Source: Streptomyces sp. HUAS 15-9
GTDB taxonomy: Bacteria > Actinomycetota > Actinomycetes > Streptomycetales > Streptomycetaceae
Length of the DNA stretch: 64,000 bases
Assembly (NCBI RefSeq): GCF_025642155.1
Contig: NZ_CP106798.1
Span: 434,001 to 498,000, forward strand
Direction of reading: 5' to 3'
A model generated the notes under the pieces. That model searched no databases, was not told the origin of the DNA, and saw only the letters and a program-made list of their open reading frames with translations. Every line of letters begins with the position of its first letter. The first letter of the stretch is position 1. A program made the position numbers and the translations under genes. Shown here piece after piece: positions 34,469 to 43,337 of the stretch.

Positions 34469-35404
34469 TCAGCCGGCCGTCCAGGAGCGGAGCTTGTCGG
34501 GGTTGAGCACTGCCCAGATGTGCTGGATCCGGTTGCCCGTGACGTCGAACGCCATCACCGACACGGTGACACCGTCCAGTCGAGCGACCAGACCTGGCTG
34601 ACCGTTGACCGTACGCTCGACGAGCGCCACGCCGGCCCCCGCGACGGACCGGTCGACGAAGAAGCGTGCGACCTGCCCGGCGCCCTCGATCGGGTGCGGC
34701 GCGGCATTGGCGAGTCCGCCACCGTCGCCGGTCGCCGTGACCTCAGGGTCCAGCAGGCCGATGAGGGCGTCGATGTCCTTGGCCTCCCATGCCTGCTTGA
34801 AGTCTCTGACGATCTCGGCGCGCCGGGCTGCCGAAGCCGCGTCAGGCTGTGGAGTTCGGACTCGCCGTCGCGCCGAAGCGGCCAACTGGCGGCAGGCGGC
34901 CGGGGTCCGGCCGACGATCTCGGCCACCTCGGCGAAGGGGTACCGGAAGACGTCGTGCAGGATGAACGCGACGCGCTCGGCCGGAGTCATCGCGTCGAGT
35001 ACGACGAGGAAGGCCATGCTGACCGACTCGTCGAGGGTGACCCGGTCGGCCGGGTCGACGGTGCCTGCGCCCGGCCGCCCGCTGATCCACTCCGTGCGGT
35101 CGGGCAGCGGCTCCGGGATCCATTGGCCCACGTAACGCTCGCGCCTGGCACGCGCCGAGCCGAGCAGGTCGAGGCAGATTCGGCCGGCGACGGTCGTCAG
35201 CCAGGCTCCGGGTGAGTCGATGGCTTCCTGGCGCTGCGGGGACATGGCGTACCAGCGGGCGTACGTCTCCTGTACGACATCCTCGGCATCGGCCAGGGAA
35301 CCCAGCAGCCGGTACGCGAGATTGGTCAGCCGGCGCCGCTCACTCATGATCGCGCTCAGCCCCGGTTCGGGCCGGCCGTGTCCTGGCTCGGACGGGTTGC
35401 TCAT
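34469..35404 (-). CDS. ECF41-family (SigJ-type) RNA polymerase sigma factor
   Basis: A 311-residue sigma factor. Region 2 is RRLTNLAYRLLGSLADAEDVV then QETY; region 4 is MTPAERVAFILHDVF and IVGRTPAACRQLA. A SnoaL-like C-terminal extension follows, with the ECF41 landmarks WIPEPLPDR in the linker, DGGG (VTATGDGGGLA) and terminal NPDKL. In ECF41 the extension itself tunes activity, replacing an anti-sigma factor. An ECF41-type promoter lies directly upstream, so the gene is probably autoregulated. Confidence 0.92.
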   Translation of the reverse strand: MSNPSEPGHGRPEPGLSAIMSERRRLTNLAYRLLGSLADAEDVVQETYARWYAMSPQRQEAIDSPGAWLTTVAGRICLDLLGSARARRERYVGQWIPEPLPDRTEWISGRPGAGTVDPADRVTLDESVSMAFLVVLDAMTPAERVAFILHDVFRYPFAEVAEIVGRTPAACRQLAASARRRVRTPQPDAASAARRAEIVRDFKQAWEAKDIDALIGLLDPEVTATGDGGGLANAAPHPIEGAGQVARFFVDRSVAGAGVALVERTVNGQPGLVARLDGVTVSVMAFDVTGNRIQHIWAVLNPDKLRSWTAG

Positions 35405-35445
35405 CGTGTCACCGACTCCCTCGGACGCCCCACCTCACTCCTCAC

Positions 35446-35472
35446 GACGATCCGTCGCAGCGAAATGTGAGG
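35446..35472 (-). promoter_or_regulatory. ECF41-type promoter for the sigma factor gene
   Basis: On the minus strand CCTCACA (35472-35466) is followed by exactly 16 bases and CGTC (35449-35446). The known ECF41 promoter is TGTCACA, 16 bases, CGTC. The -10 element is 42 bases before the sigma gene ATG. Confidence 0.7.
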
Positions 35473-35483
35473 CCGGCACGTCA

Positions 35484-35510
35484 CCACACATCTCGCGGGG
35501 CTGTGTCGTC
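35484..35510 (+). promoter_or_regulatory. ECF41-type promoter for the WrbA-like gene
   Basis: On the plus strand CCACACA (35484-35490 inclusive of the flanking C) is followed by 16 bases and CGTC (35507-35510). The CACA core, spacing and -10 match the ECF41 pattern. The -10 element lies 35 bases before the ATG at 35546. Confidence 0.6.
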
Positions 35511-35545
35511 GTACCGATCAGACCCGCACAGGAGGGAAACCGAGC

Positions 35546-36178
35546 ATGGAACCCGTGAACGTCGCGATCATCTACTACAGCTCCACCGGCACCGTACATA
35601 CCTTGGCGCAAGGCGCTGCCGAGGGCGCGGAGAAGGCCGGCGCCACCGTGCGACTGCGCAAGGTTGCCGAAACGGCCCCGCCGGATGCGATCAGCGCGAG
35701 GCCGGAGTGGGCCCGACATCTGCAGGACACCGCCGATGTCGCCGAGGCCGGCCACGACGACCTGGAATGGGCCGACGCGGTGCTGTTCGGTACCCCCACC
35801 CGCTTCGGCAACCCGGCGGGCCAGCTCAGGGCCTTCATCGACGCCACCGGCCCCCTGTGGTTCCAAGGCAAGCTCGCGGACAAGGTGTACTCGGCCTTCA
35901 CGGCGTCCAACACCGCCCACGGCGGGCAGGAATCGACCCTCCTGGCGCTGGCGAACACGTTCTGCCACTGGGGCGGCATCATCGTGCCTCCTGGGTACAC
36001 CGACCCCATCCAGTTCCAGTCGGGCAACCCCTACGGCACCTCCCATGTGGCCGGCGACGGCCCGCCCGGTGAAGTGGCCCTGCAGGCGGCCCGCCACCAG
36101 ACTCGCCGTGTCGTCGACACCACGGCCGCGCTCAAGGCCGGCCGCACCGTGATTTCCCACGGGCGCATGCGGGGTTGA
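35546..36178 (+). CDS. WrbA-like NAD(P)H:quinone oxidoreductase (flavodoxin fold)
   Basis: A 210-residue flavodoxin-like protein: VAIIYYSSTGTVHTLAQ is the FMN phosphate loop, ADAVLFGTPTRFGNPAGQL the second FMN loop, and FTASNTAHGGQESTLLAL the third, all as in WrbA. Such enzymes reduce quinones by two electrons and protect against redox cycling. GGAGGG precedes ATG 35546. Its promoter matches the divergent ECF41 sigma factor, whose usual targets are oxidoreductases and similar enzymes. Confidence 0.9.
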   Translation: MEPVNVAIIYYSSTGTVHTLAQGAAEGAEKAGATVRLRKVAETAPPDAISARPEWARHLQDTADVAEAGHDDLEWADAVLFGTPTRFGNPAGQLRAFIDATGPLWFQGKLADKVYSAFTASNTAHGGQESTLLALANTFCHWGGIIVPPGYTDPIQFQSGNPYGTSHVAGDGPPGEVALQAARHQTRRVVDTTAALKAGRTVISHGRMRG

Positions 36179-36214
36179 GGTCCTGACGGACAAGTCGATG
36201 AGACCCTGCTCGGC

Positions 36215-37018
36215 TCAGGTACGCGCGGCCACGTACAGGCTCTGGGTACTGCGGCCGAGCGGGCCCTTCTCGTCGTGCAGGGCGGACTCGGCAAGGCCGA
36301 TGCCCGCGCCGTCCACCATCGTCCGGGCGTCCAGGCAGACCCATTCGCCCTCGGGATGGCGGTGCAGATTGACGCTGAGGTCGGCGTTGATGAACACGTA
36401 GCGGTGGAAGTCGAGCGCGGCACTGACGCCGTTGCCCGAATCGGCGGCCGTCAGCACCCTGCTGAGCGGTGTGATCTCCTCTCCGGCGACCAGGGGGACC
36501 CGCATCCGCATCCACGCCGTGGCCGGCCCTGGCTCCAGGAACGAGCCGCCCGCGAAACGTATTTCCATGGCCGTGTGGTAGCCCTGGTCCCAGGGCACCG
36601 GGAAGAACGCCTTCGTGGGTACGGTCCCGGGCCCGGGCACCTGCCGGCCCGGCGACACCTGCGGTACCGAGTCCGGCGCTGTCTTCATCAGCAACGCCGT
36701 CGCCCGCATCACCTCCTGGCCGCCGCCGTCGGGTGTCACAGCCACCTCCACGAGCTCGACACTGCGCCCGGCACGCAGGACGCGCGTGGCCACGGTCAGC
36801 GGCCGTATCGGAACCGGGCGCATGATCTCGTACGTGAGCCGGGCGACCCGCATGTCCGGCCGTCCGCCCGGCCGTTCCTCGACGGCCAGGGCGAGCAAGG
36901 CGGCCGGCGGCCCGGCGTGCTGGGAGTCGGCGTCCCAGGGGCCACGGGTATAGGCACTGGGAAGGAACCGGTCGTCGGCCTCCCGCTCGTAGAAGGCCTC
37001 GACCTGCGACATCGACAT
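36215..37018 (-). CDS. Acyl-CoA thioesterase family protein (double hotdog)
   Basis: A 267-residue protein of the thioesterase-like superfamily with two hotdog halves. The N-terminal half has YTRGPWDADSQHAGPPAALL then ALAVE, where HAGPPAALL is the usual start of the active-site helix; the C-terminal half includes SAALDFHRYVFINADLSVNL and CLDARTMVDGAGIGLAE. It probably hydrolyses an acyl-CoA. ATG 37018 follows GGGAGGGAC. Confidence 0.85.
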   Translation of the reverse strand: MSMSQVEAFYEREADDRFLPSAYTRGPWDADSQHAGPPAALLALAVEERPGGRPDMRVARLTYEIMRPVPIRPLTVATRVLRAGRSVELVEVAVTPDGGGQEVMRATALLMKTAPDSVPQVSPGRQVPGPGTVPTKAFFPVPWDQGYHTAMEIRFAGGSFLEPGPATAWMRMRVPLVAGEEITPLSRVLTAADSGNGVSAALDFHRYVFINADLSVNLHRHPEGEWVCLDARTMVDGAGIGLAESALHDEKGPLGRSTQSLYVAART

Positions 37019-37073
37019 GACTGTCCCTCCCTGCCACATGGACTACTCACCGACCATCCTACTAAGCGCTTGC

Positions 37074-37370
37074 TCACAGTTCTTCTCGTCGATCGGCGAG
37101 ATATGGGGATGCCGCAGATCCGCAACCTGCCGCGGGGAGCCCGATGTACGCACGCAGCCCTGCGTGAGTGGCCGGAAGGCCGTAAGTGGTCAGGTCCTGG
37201 CCGATGTCACCCGCCGTGTTCCACCATCCTTCGCCGAGGTCGGCGAGGGCATACAGAAGCCGCTGCTGGGGGCGGGGAAGGCTCGCGTACAGCGGGCGGG
37301 GGTCGGGCAGCGGGCCGGGGAACAGGTCCGCCAGGACCGCCTTCGCCTTCGCCCTCCCGCCTTCCCCCAC
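37074..37370 (-). CDS. Hypothetical protein, possibly a gene remnant
   Basis: A 98-codon frame reading VLADLFPGPLPDPRPLYASL, LPRPQQRLLYALADLGEGWW and AGLRAYIGLPAAG; its composition looks protein-like but I do not recognise the family. The only start is a GTG without a ribosome site. In the same frame just upstream of a TAG, another coherent stretch reads LEEAEIAEFLVPVRAGIVGI, so this may be the decayed remains of a longer gene. Confidence 0.35.
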   Translation of the reverse strand: MGEGGRAKAKAVLADLFPGPLPDPRPLYASLPRPQQRLLYALADLGEGWWNTAGDIGQDLTTYGLPATHAGLRAYIGLPAAGCGSAASPYLADRREEL

Positions 37371-37705
37371 CTCGCGCGCCGCAGTCGCCGACTGCCTGGG
37401 ACGGCCGCTCGCCGCGACCTACAGGTGGATACCGACGATCCCCGCGCGCACCGGCACAAGGAACTCGGCGATCTCGGCCTCCTCTAGCCGGCAGTCGGGC
37501 CGGGAGCAGGGCTGCTCCCGGCCCAGGCAGCCGGACGGCATGGCGCGGGAGGGCGGTCGGCGTCTTGAGCGTCGAGGGCATGCGTCGGGGGCTTACCTGC
37601 CGTGGCCGGCCAGTGTGTGCGCGACCAGTGCGTTGGCGTGACCGTGGCCCATTGAACGACTGGGCGTGGCGGCTTCTTGTGTCCCCTCTGCCGAAACCTG
37701 GGTGA
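37371..37705. other. Region without a supported gene
   Basis: Together with the weak frame before it, about 690 bases (37019-37705) carry no confident gene. It contains a strong hairpin at 37497-37524. Frames on both strands up to that hairpin look partly protein-like, consistent with gene decay. Confidence 0.5.
37497..37524. terminator. Strong orphan hairpin
   Basis: GGGCCGGGAGCAG and CTGCTCCCGGCCC form a perfect 13-bp stem around a 2-base loop. A plus-strand stop codon (TAG) lies 10 bases before it, so it may have terminated a plus-strand gene now decayed. Confidence 0.7.
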
Positions 37706-38707
37706 TCAGGCCCCCAGGCCCGGCTGCACCTGTATCTTGCGGCCCTCCCCTGCCTGGAATCGCTTGAGTGCCTCGCTGTAGGAGGCGAGCGGCAGGCGGT
37801 CGCTGATGAAGATCTCCGGGTCCAGCACGCCGGCGGCGAAGAGTTCCGCGGCGCGTTCGAAGCTGTGCAGAACCGCCATCGAGCCGGTGATGGTTATCTC
37901 CTGGTTGTAGATCCGGTAGGGCTCGATCGTCGCCCGGGCGGCGTAGTCGGAGACGCCGAACTGCAGATAGGTGCCGCCCTTGCCCACCCGGCCCAGGGCG
38001 TCCTGGATCGCGTTCTCGTTCCCCGTGGCGTCGATGACGAGATCCCAGCCGCGGGGCATGTCGATCTTGTCTGCGGATGTCACGGCGTTGCTGCACCCCA
38101 GCGTCCGCGCGGTTTCCAGGCGGGCGGAATTGATGTCGATGACGTCGACACTGGCGGCGCCCGTGCGCTTGGCCAGCTCCAGCATCATCAGGCCCATCGT
38201 GCCCGAGCCGTAGATGAGCACGTGATTGGCCAGATTGCTGCGCAGGACGTCGTACCCGCGTATCGCGCAGGCCAGCGGTTCGATCAGGGCGGCGTCGTGG
38301 GTGGAGACGTGGTCGGGCAGGACGACGCAGTTGGCGACCGGGGCTACGGCGTATTCCGCCGCACCGCCCGCGGTCGTGACGCCGATGGCCGCCCAGCGCT
38401 CACACAGGTTGTTCCTGCCGAGGCGGCAGTAGTAGCACTCGTTGCAGCTCAGTGAGGGGTCGACGGCGACGCGGGCGCCCACGGCCAGTTCGGTGACGTC
38501 GCGGCCGATGGCGACCACCTCACCGGCGAATTCGTGGCCGGGGACGATGGGCAGCTCGGGGGCGAATTCGCCTTGCAGGATGTGCAGGTCCGTGCCGCAC
38601 AGGCCGCAGGCCGCCACGGCGACGACGACCTCTCGGGGGCCGGGCGTGGGATCCTCCACGGTGACCATCTCGATGGTCCCCTGCTCGGTGATGAGTGCGG
38701 CCTTCAT
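37706..38707 (-). CDS. Zinc-dependent polyol/alcohol dehydrogenase
   Basis: A 333-residue medium-chain dehydrogenase. Catalytic zinc ligands are in ACGLCGTDLH and PGHEFAGE, structural-zinc cysteines in CNECYYCRLGRNNLC, and the NAD loop is YGSGTMGLMML, close to sorbitol/threonine dehydrogenases. It is the last gene of the DeoR-led ABC operon, overlapping the permease gene by ATGA, and presumably oxidises the imported polyol or sugar. Confidence 0.9.
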   Translation of the reverse strand: MKAALITEQGTIEMVTVEDPTPGPREVVVAVAACGLCGTDLHILQGEFAPELPIVPGHEFAGEVVAIGRDVTELAVGARVAVDPSLSCNECYYCRLGRNNLCERWAAIGVTTAGGAAEYAVAPVANCVVLPDHVSTHDAALIEPLACAIRGYDVLRSNLANHVLIYGSGTMGLMMLELAKRTGAASVDVIDINSARLETARTLGCSNAVTSADKIDMPRGWDLVIDATGNENAIQDALGRVGKGGTYLQFGVSDYAARATIEPYRIYNQEITITGSMAVLHSFERAAELFAAGVLDPEIFISDRLPLASYSEALKRFQAGEGRKIQVQPGLGA

Positions 38708-39573
38708 TTCACGGCTCCCATGGTCAGACCCTGGACCAGGCGGTCCTGAGCGGCGAATCCGGCGATGAGAACCGGGATGGACACAGCGACGGCCGCGGCA
38801 CAGACCTTGGCCAGGAACAGACCCTGACTCGTGACGAAGCTGGTCAGGAAGACCGGCCCGGTCGAAGCCTGGACCCCGGTGAGCACCTGGGCGAACAGCA
38901 TCTCGTTCCAGCTGAAGATGAAGCAGATCAGTGAGGTGGCGGCGATGCCGGGCGCCGCCATCGGGATGATGATCCTGCGGAAGACGGTCGGCAGGCCGGC
39001 ACCGTCGATCGCGGCGGCCTCCAGGATCGCCACGGGGATCTCCGCGAGGAAGGACCGCATCATCCATACGGCGATCGGCAGGTTCATGGTCGTGTAGAGG
39101 ATGACCAGGAGCCAGATGTTGTCCAGCATCCCGAGGTTCTGGGCCGCCAGGTAGACCGGAAGCAGGCCGGCGACCACGGGAAGCATCTTGGTGGACAGGA
39201 AGAAGAACATCACGTCGGACCACTTGCGCACCGGTTTGATCGACAGTGCGTAGGCCGCGGGAATGGACAGCGCGAGGACGAGCAGGGTCGAGAACACGCT
39301 TGCGGTCGCGGAGTTGATCAGAGCCGGCCAGGGGCTGGCCCCTGTCGAGGCGCCGAAGAACTCACGGTACCCGTGCAGGGTCAGGTGCGCGGCGACGGAG
39401 GGCGGATTGGTGGCTGCGTCCGCCTCACTGTGGAAGGAGGTCAGGACCATCCAGGCGAACGGCGCGAAGAAGAGCAGGCCCACGATCCAGCCGGCCAGTC
39501 CTACGACGGCCTTGGAGTGGTGTCTGAGGAAGGGGTCGCGGTGCCCGCGGGGCCGGGCAAGGGTGGTGCTCAT
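38704..39573 (-). CDS. Carbohydrate ABC transporter permease (MalG type)
   Basis: A 289-residue inner-membrane permease with six predicted helices. The EAA loop is in LEAAAIDGAGLPTVFRRIII, which docks the ATPase. No ATPase gene is in the operon, so a shared MsiK-type ATPase elsewhere is presumably used, as is common in Streptomyces. ATGA overlaps on both sides indicate tight coupling. Confidence 0.92.
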   Translation of the reverse strand: MSTTLARPRGHRDPFLRHHSKAVVGLAGWIVGLLFFAPFAWMVLTSFHSEADAATNPPSVAAHLTLHGYREFFGASTGASPWPALINSATASVFSTLLVLALSIPAAYALSIKPVRKWSDVMFFFLSTKMLPVVAGLLPVYLAAQNLGMLDNIWLLVILYTTMNLPIAVWMMRSFLAEIPVAILEAAAIDGAGLPTVFRRIIIPMAAPGIAATSLICFIFSWNEMLFAQVLTGVQASTGPVFLTSFVTSQGLFLAKVCAAAVAVSIPVLIAGFAAQDRLVQGLTMGAVK

Positions 39574-40538
39574 GAGGTCTTCTCCTCCCGCAGGAGCGTC
39601 GACACCGTACGCAGTGCGAAGGTGGCCACCACGATGGTGCCCAGCACGACGATGACGCCGGCTGCGGAGGCACGACCGTAGTCATGTGCCTGATAGAAGG
39701 TCTGGTAGATGGTGTAGGGAAGGTTCGCGGTACCGAGCCCACCCGAGGTGATGGTGAAGACCGCGTCGAAGTTCTGCACGATGTAGACGGACCCGAGCAG
39801 TGCCGCCAGCTCCAGGTATCGGCGCAGATGAGGCAGGGTCAGATGGCGGAATATCTGGAAGGCGTTGGCGCCGTCCACCCGGGCCGCCTCGATGATCTCC
39901 AGTGGGCGGCTCTGCAGTCCGGCGAGCAGGATCAGCATCATGAAGGGCGTCCACTGCCAGATCAGGGAGACGGCAACGGCGGCCAGGGGTGAGGAGCTGA
40001 TCCAGTCGGGCTGTGGCGGGTTGTCCGAGCCGAACAGCGACCAGATCCAGGTCAGGGCGCCGTTGAGGAGCCCGTACTCGGGGTTGTAGAGCGCGTGCTT
40101 CCACAGCAGCGCTGCCGCGACGGGGACGACGAGGAACGGGGCGATCATCATGGTTCGTACCGCTCCGCGCCCGCGGAACTTGTGGTCGAGCAGGAGCGCC
40201 ACACCCAGGCCGAGCAGCAGGCTCAGCAGCACCACACCGGCGGTCAGCCACACCGTGGTGATCACCGAGGCGCGCATGTCCGGGTCACGGAAGACCAGTT
40301 TGTAGTTGGTGAACCCTGCCCAGCCGCGTTCCTCGGGCCGCAGCGCGTCCCAGTTCATGAAGGAGATCACCAGTGTGGCGACGAACGGCAGCTGGGTGAC
40401 GATCACCATGTACACCAGCGCCGGCATCATCGGGGCGCGCCTGGCCCAGGCCCTTGCGCGGCCCGACGGTTGCCGAGATGCCGCGGCCGTATGTGACCCG
40501 GCGGGACGTCTTGCTTTCTGCATCAGGGCACTACTCAC
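39570..40538 (-). CDS. Carbohydrate ABC transporter permease (MalF type)
   Basis: A 322-residue permease with six helices and the EAA loop IEAARVDGANAFQIFRHLTL. It forms the heterodimeric channel with the following gene product. GTG 40538 is chosen because CGGAGAAACACAA gives a well-spaced ribosome site; ATG 40523 is a close alternative. The first gene downstream of the binding-protein gene, 80 bases from its stop. Confidence 0.92.
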   Translation of the reverse strand: MSSALMQKARRPAGSHTAAASRQPSGRARAWARRAPMMPALVYMVIVTQLPFVATLVISFMNWDALRPEERGWAGFTNYKLVFRDPDMRASVITTVWLTAGVVLLSLLLGLGVALLLDHKFRGRGAVRTMMIAPFLVVPVAAALLWKHALYNPEYGLLNGALTWIWSLFGSDNPPQPDWISSSPLAAVAVSLIWQWTPFMMLILLAGLQSRPLEIIEAARVDGANAFQIFRHLTLPHLRRYLELAALLGSVYIVQNFDAVFTITSGGLGTANLPYTIYQTFYQAHDYGRASAAGVIVVLGTIVVATFALRTVSTLLREEKTS

Positions 40539-40618
40539 TTGTGTTTCTCCGCTCCGTGGGGCCCCCTTGCCCCTGTGCGAGGGGAAGGGGGGCCGCACAA
40601 GGGGCATGGGGAATGCGG

Positions 40619-41986
40619 TCAGTTGTTCCGGTACTTGGAGGCAACCTGCTCGGCCAGCTTCTGTCCCTTGTCGAGGGCCTGCTTGACCGACTGGCGTCCG
40701 GCGATCGCGGCGGACACTTCCTGGGTGACCTTGGTGCCCAGGTCCTGGAACTCGGGAATGGTCACGTACTGCACGCCGACCGTGGGGCGGGGCTGTGTCC
40801 CGGGGTTCTTCGGATCGGCTTCGCTGATGGCGGTCAACGTGGCCTGGTAGAAGGGCGCCGCGGCCTTCTGGTAGTCCCGGTTGTCATAGGTCGACTTCCG
40901 CTTGCCGGCCGGGACCCGGGACCAGCCGAGCTTGTCACCGACGAGCTTCTCGTAGTCCTGGCTCGCGGCCCACTTGACGAACTGGGCGCCGGCGTCCTGG
41001 TGCTTGCCCGCCTTCGGCTGGGCCAGGGCCCAGGTCCACAGCCATCCGGAGGCCTTGGTGTCGGTCACCGGCGCCTGCGCGTAGCCGACCTTGCCGGCGA
41101 CGGGCGAACTGGGGTCTTCCAACAGGCCGGCTGCCGATGTGGCGTCCATCCACATGGCGGTCTTGGACTGCGTGAAGTTGTTGAGGCACTCGGCGAATCC
41201 GGCCTGCGGGGCGCCGGCCTCGCCGTGCTTGCGGACGAGATCGACGTAGTCCTCGGTCGCCTTGGTGAAGCCTTCGCCGTCGACCTGGGCCTTCCAGTCC
41301 TTGGTGAACCAGGTGCCGCCCTCGGTGTTGACCACGGTGGTCAGGGCGGCTCCGAGCTCACCCCAACCCGGCTTGCCCCGCAGGCAGATGCCCTTCATGC
41401 CCTTCTCGGCACCGTCCGCCTTGGCGGCCAGGTCGGCGACCTGCTTCCAGGTCGGGCGGTCCGGCATGGTCAGGTGCTTGGCGTCGAAGATGTCCTTGCG
41501 GTACATCAGGAAGGATGACTCGCCGTAGAAGGGCTCGGCGTAGAGCTTGCCGTCCTGGCCGCGCAGCCCGTCCGTCATGGACGCGAAGACATCGTCCTGC
41601 TTGAAGGAGGGGTCCTGGGCGACCGTGTTGTCCAGCGGTGACAGCCAGCCGTTCTTGGCCCACAGCGGGACCTCATAGGCGCCGACCGTGACCACGTCAT
41701 AGCCGCCCGCCTGCGTTGCGACATCCTGCGTGATCTTGTCCCGCACCTCGTTCTCCGGCAGCACGGTGAAGTTGACCTTGATGCCGGTCTTCTTGGTGAA
41801 CTGATCCTTGGTCAGCTTCTGGAGGTCGAGCATCTGAGGGTTGTTGACCATGAGCACGTTCACGGTCTTGTCACCGTCGCCCCCGCCGCTGCCTCCCGCA
41901 CCGGCACAGCCGGTGAGCAGGGCGGTACAGGTGAGGCCGGTCAGGGCCGCCGTCGTCAGTCTGGCCCTGGTGGGTCTGTAGTGCAT
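40619..41986 (-). CDS. ABC transporter sugar/polyol-binding lipoprotein
   Basis: A 455-residue extracellular binding protein of the MalE-like family. The lipobox is LLTGC, cleaved before Cys ~27, followed by a Gly-rich tether. The body contains VPLWAKNGWLSPLD and PFYGESSFLMYRKDIF, common to mannitol/sorbitol-type binding proteins. With the dehydrogenase in the operon a polyol ligand is likely. ATG 41986 follows AAGAAAGG. Confidence 0.92.
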   Translation of the reverse strand: MHYRPTRARLTTAALTGLTCTALLTGCAGAGGSGGGDGDKTVNVLMVNNPQMLDLQKLTKDQFTKKTGIKVNFTVLPENEVRDKITQDVATQAGGYDVVTVGAYEVPLWAKNGWLSPLDNTVAQDPSFKQDDVFASMTDGLRGQDGKLYAEPFYGESSFLMYRKDIFDAKHLTMPDRPTWKQVADLAAKADGAEKGMKGICLRGKPGWGELGAALTTVVNTEGGTWFTKDWKAQVDGEGFTKATEDYVDLVRKHGEAGAPQAGFAECLNNFTQSKTAMWMDATSAAGLLEDPSSPVAGKVGYAQAPVTDTKASGWLWTWALAQPKAGKHQDAGAQFVKWAASQDYEKLVGDKLGWSRVPAGKRKSTYDNRDYQKAAAPFYQATLTAISEADPKNPGTQPRPTVGVQYVTIPEFQDLGTKVTQEVSAAIAGRQSVKQALDKGQKLAEQVASKYRNN

Positions 41987-42060
41987 GGGAGCACCTTTCT
42001 TGGGGGAGAACAACGAGCTGGGAAGGGTCTTACGCCTAGGCATGACGGCGTGCTTGAGGG

Positions 42061-42086
42061 AGCCCGCGAGGCAAAGGCCTCGGGCT
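42061..42086 (-). terminator. Hairpin between regulator and binding-protein genes
   Basis: AGCCCGCGAGGC and GCCTCGGGCT pair with a 2-base bulge around a short AAAG loop, in the 119-base gap between the DeoR and binding-protein genes. It may partly terminate transcription or stabilise the downstream message. Confidence 0.45.
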
Positions 42087-42105
42087 TGGTGGTTCGGGCA
42101 GGAGC

Positions 42106-42867
42106 TCAGACCCGGATGACGTTGGGTCCGTGCAGGGAGTAGCGATGAGCTTCGGCGACGGGCAGGCCGGTGTCGGTGATGATGGTTTCGAAGTCGCCGA
42201 TCCTGGCGAATCGGCAGAAGCTCTGCGCTCCGAATTTAGTGTGGATTCCGACCAGCATCCGGCGATGGGAACTGCGGATCGCCTGGGCTTTGACGTCGGC
42301 CACCACCGGGTCGGGTGTGGTGAGGCCGGCGTCGCGGGAAATGCCGTTGGCTCCCAGGATCGCCAGGTCGATGACGAAGCCGGACAGCATCTGGTTGGTC
42401 CAGGATCCGACGGTGGCCAGGGTGCGGCCGCGGACCTTGCCGCCGAGCAGCAGCACCGTGGCCTGGGAGGCTTCCGCCACCGCCGCTGCGGTGGGCAGGG
42501 AGGCGGTCACCACGGTCAGATTCCGGTCGGAGGGCAGCAGGTCGGCGATGAGGCGGTGGGTGTAGCCCTCGTCGATGAACACCGTCTCCGCCTCGCCGAA
42601 CAGGTGCACGGCGGCGGCGGCGATACGGCGCTTGTCCTCCACATGGTGAGTCTCACGCTGGGCCAGCGAGGTCTCGAACCCGGCGCTCTCCACCGGGTAG
42701 GCACCGCCGTGGCTCCTGCGGACCAGACCGCCCCGCGCGAGTTCGTTCAGATCCCTGCGGATCGTCTCCGGCGCCACCCGGAAGTCGGCGGCCAGGGCGG
42801 ACACCTCCACTCTTCCGCTTCGGCGGGCGAGAGCCAGGATCCGATGCTGTCGCTCTTCGGCTTTCAC
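42106..42867 (-). CDS. DeoR family transcriptional regulator
   Basis: A 253-residue regulator: the HTH is RSGRVEVSALAADFRVAPET followed by IRRDLNEL, and the effector domain contains VFIDEGYTHRLIADLL and LGANGISRDAGLTTPD, as in sugar-phosphate-sensing DeoR repressors. It heads the ABC-dehydrogenase operon, so it likely represses it until a phosphorylated sugar appears. GTG 42867 follows AGGGAGGTG. Confidence 0.9.
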   Translation of the reverse strand: MKAEERQHRILALARRSGRVEVSALAADFRVAPETIRRDLNELARGGLVRRSHGGAYPVESAGFETSLAQRETHHVEDKRRIAAAAVHLFGEAETVFIDEGYTHRLIADLLPSDRNLTVVTASLPTAAAVAEASQATVLLLGGKVRGRTLATVGSWTNQMLSGFVIDLAILGANGISRDAGLTTPDPVVADVKAQAIRSSHRRMLVGIHTKFGAQSFCRFARIGDFETIITDTGLPVAEAHRYSLHGPNVIRV

Positions 42868-42892
42868 GCGCAAGCACCTCCCTGGTGTTCCC

Positions 42893-42935
42893 GTTCGGGC
42901 GAACATGGCCCGTTTGTTTCGGCCATGGATTTATA
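42893..42935 (-). promoter_or_regulatory. Promoter and candidate DeoR operator
   Basis: CATGGCC and GGCCATG (42904-42910, 42921-42927) form a perfect 7-bp inverted repeat around a 10-base centre; adjacent GTTCG-GG-CGAAC (42893-42904) is a second palindrome. On the minus strand TATAAAT ends just upstream, a good -10 box for the deoR operon. Operators placed at the transcription start fit repression. Confidence 0.55.
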
Positions 42936-43337
42936 TCGCCGTACTTCACCGGGTGAGGCGCCCGTTCCTTCGTGGATATTGCCCGATTGGGTGTGCGCAC
43001 CGGATGGGGTTCGTGCAGGTCAACGCATTGCGAATGGCATGATCGCCATCTCCTGCCAACCGAATCGGGTGGCTACGGTGCCCGAATCCACGACAGCCGC
43101 GAGCCGGACGACGCTCGTCCGGGTCGTCCGAGGCGGCAGTCGGCGGTCGGCGGTATCGATGACGAAGAGGCCGGTCTCCAGGGCTGCGGCGGCGGTGGCG
43201 GCCCGCTCCGCGCCGTCGGCCGGAAGGATCACGGCGCGAATACGGCGCGGCTGGTCGAAGCGATGGTGATCGACCGTTCGGTCACTTCTGGGCCGATGAC
43301 CCGGCCGTGGTCAGACAGCTCCACGGGGAGCGCTCTG
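42936..43337. other. Region without a confident gene
   Basis: About 400 bases. A minus-strand frame at 43020-43232 reads LETGLFVIDTADRRLPPRTT and SGTVATRFGWQEMAIMPF, which is protein-like, and a neighbouring frame just upstream (RALPVELSDHGRVIGPEVTE) may be the same relic shifted. No family was recognised. Confidence 0.4.
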
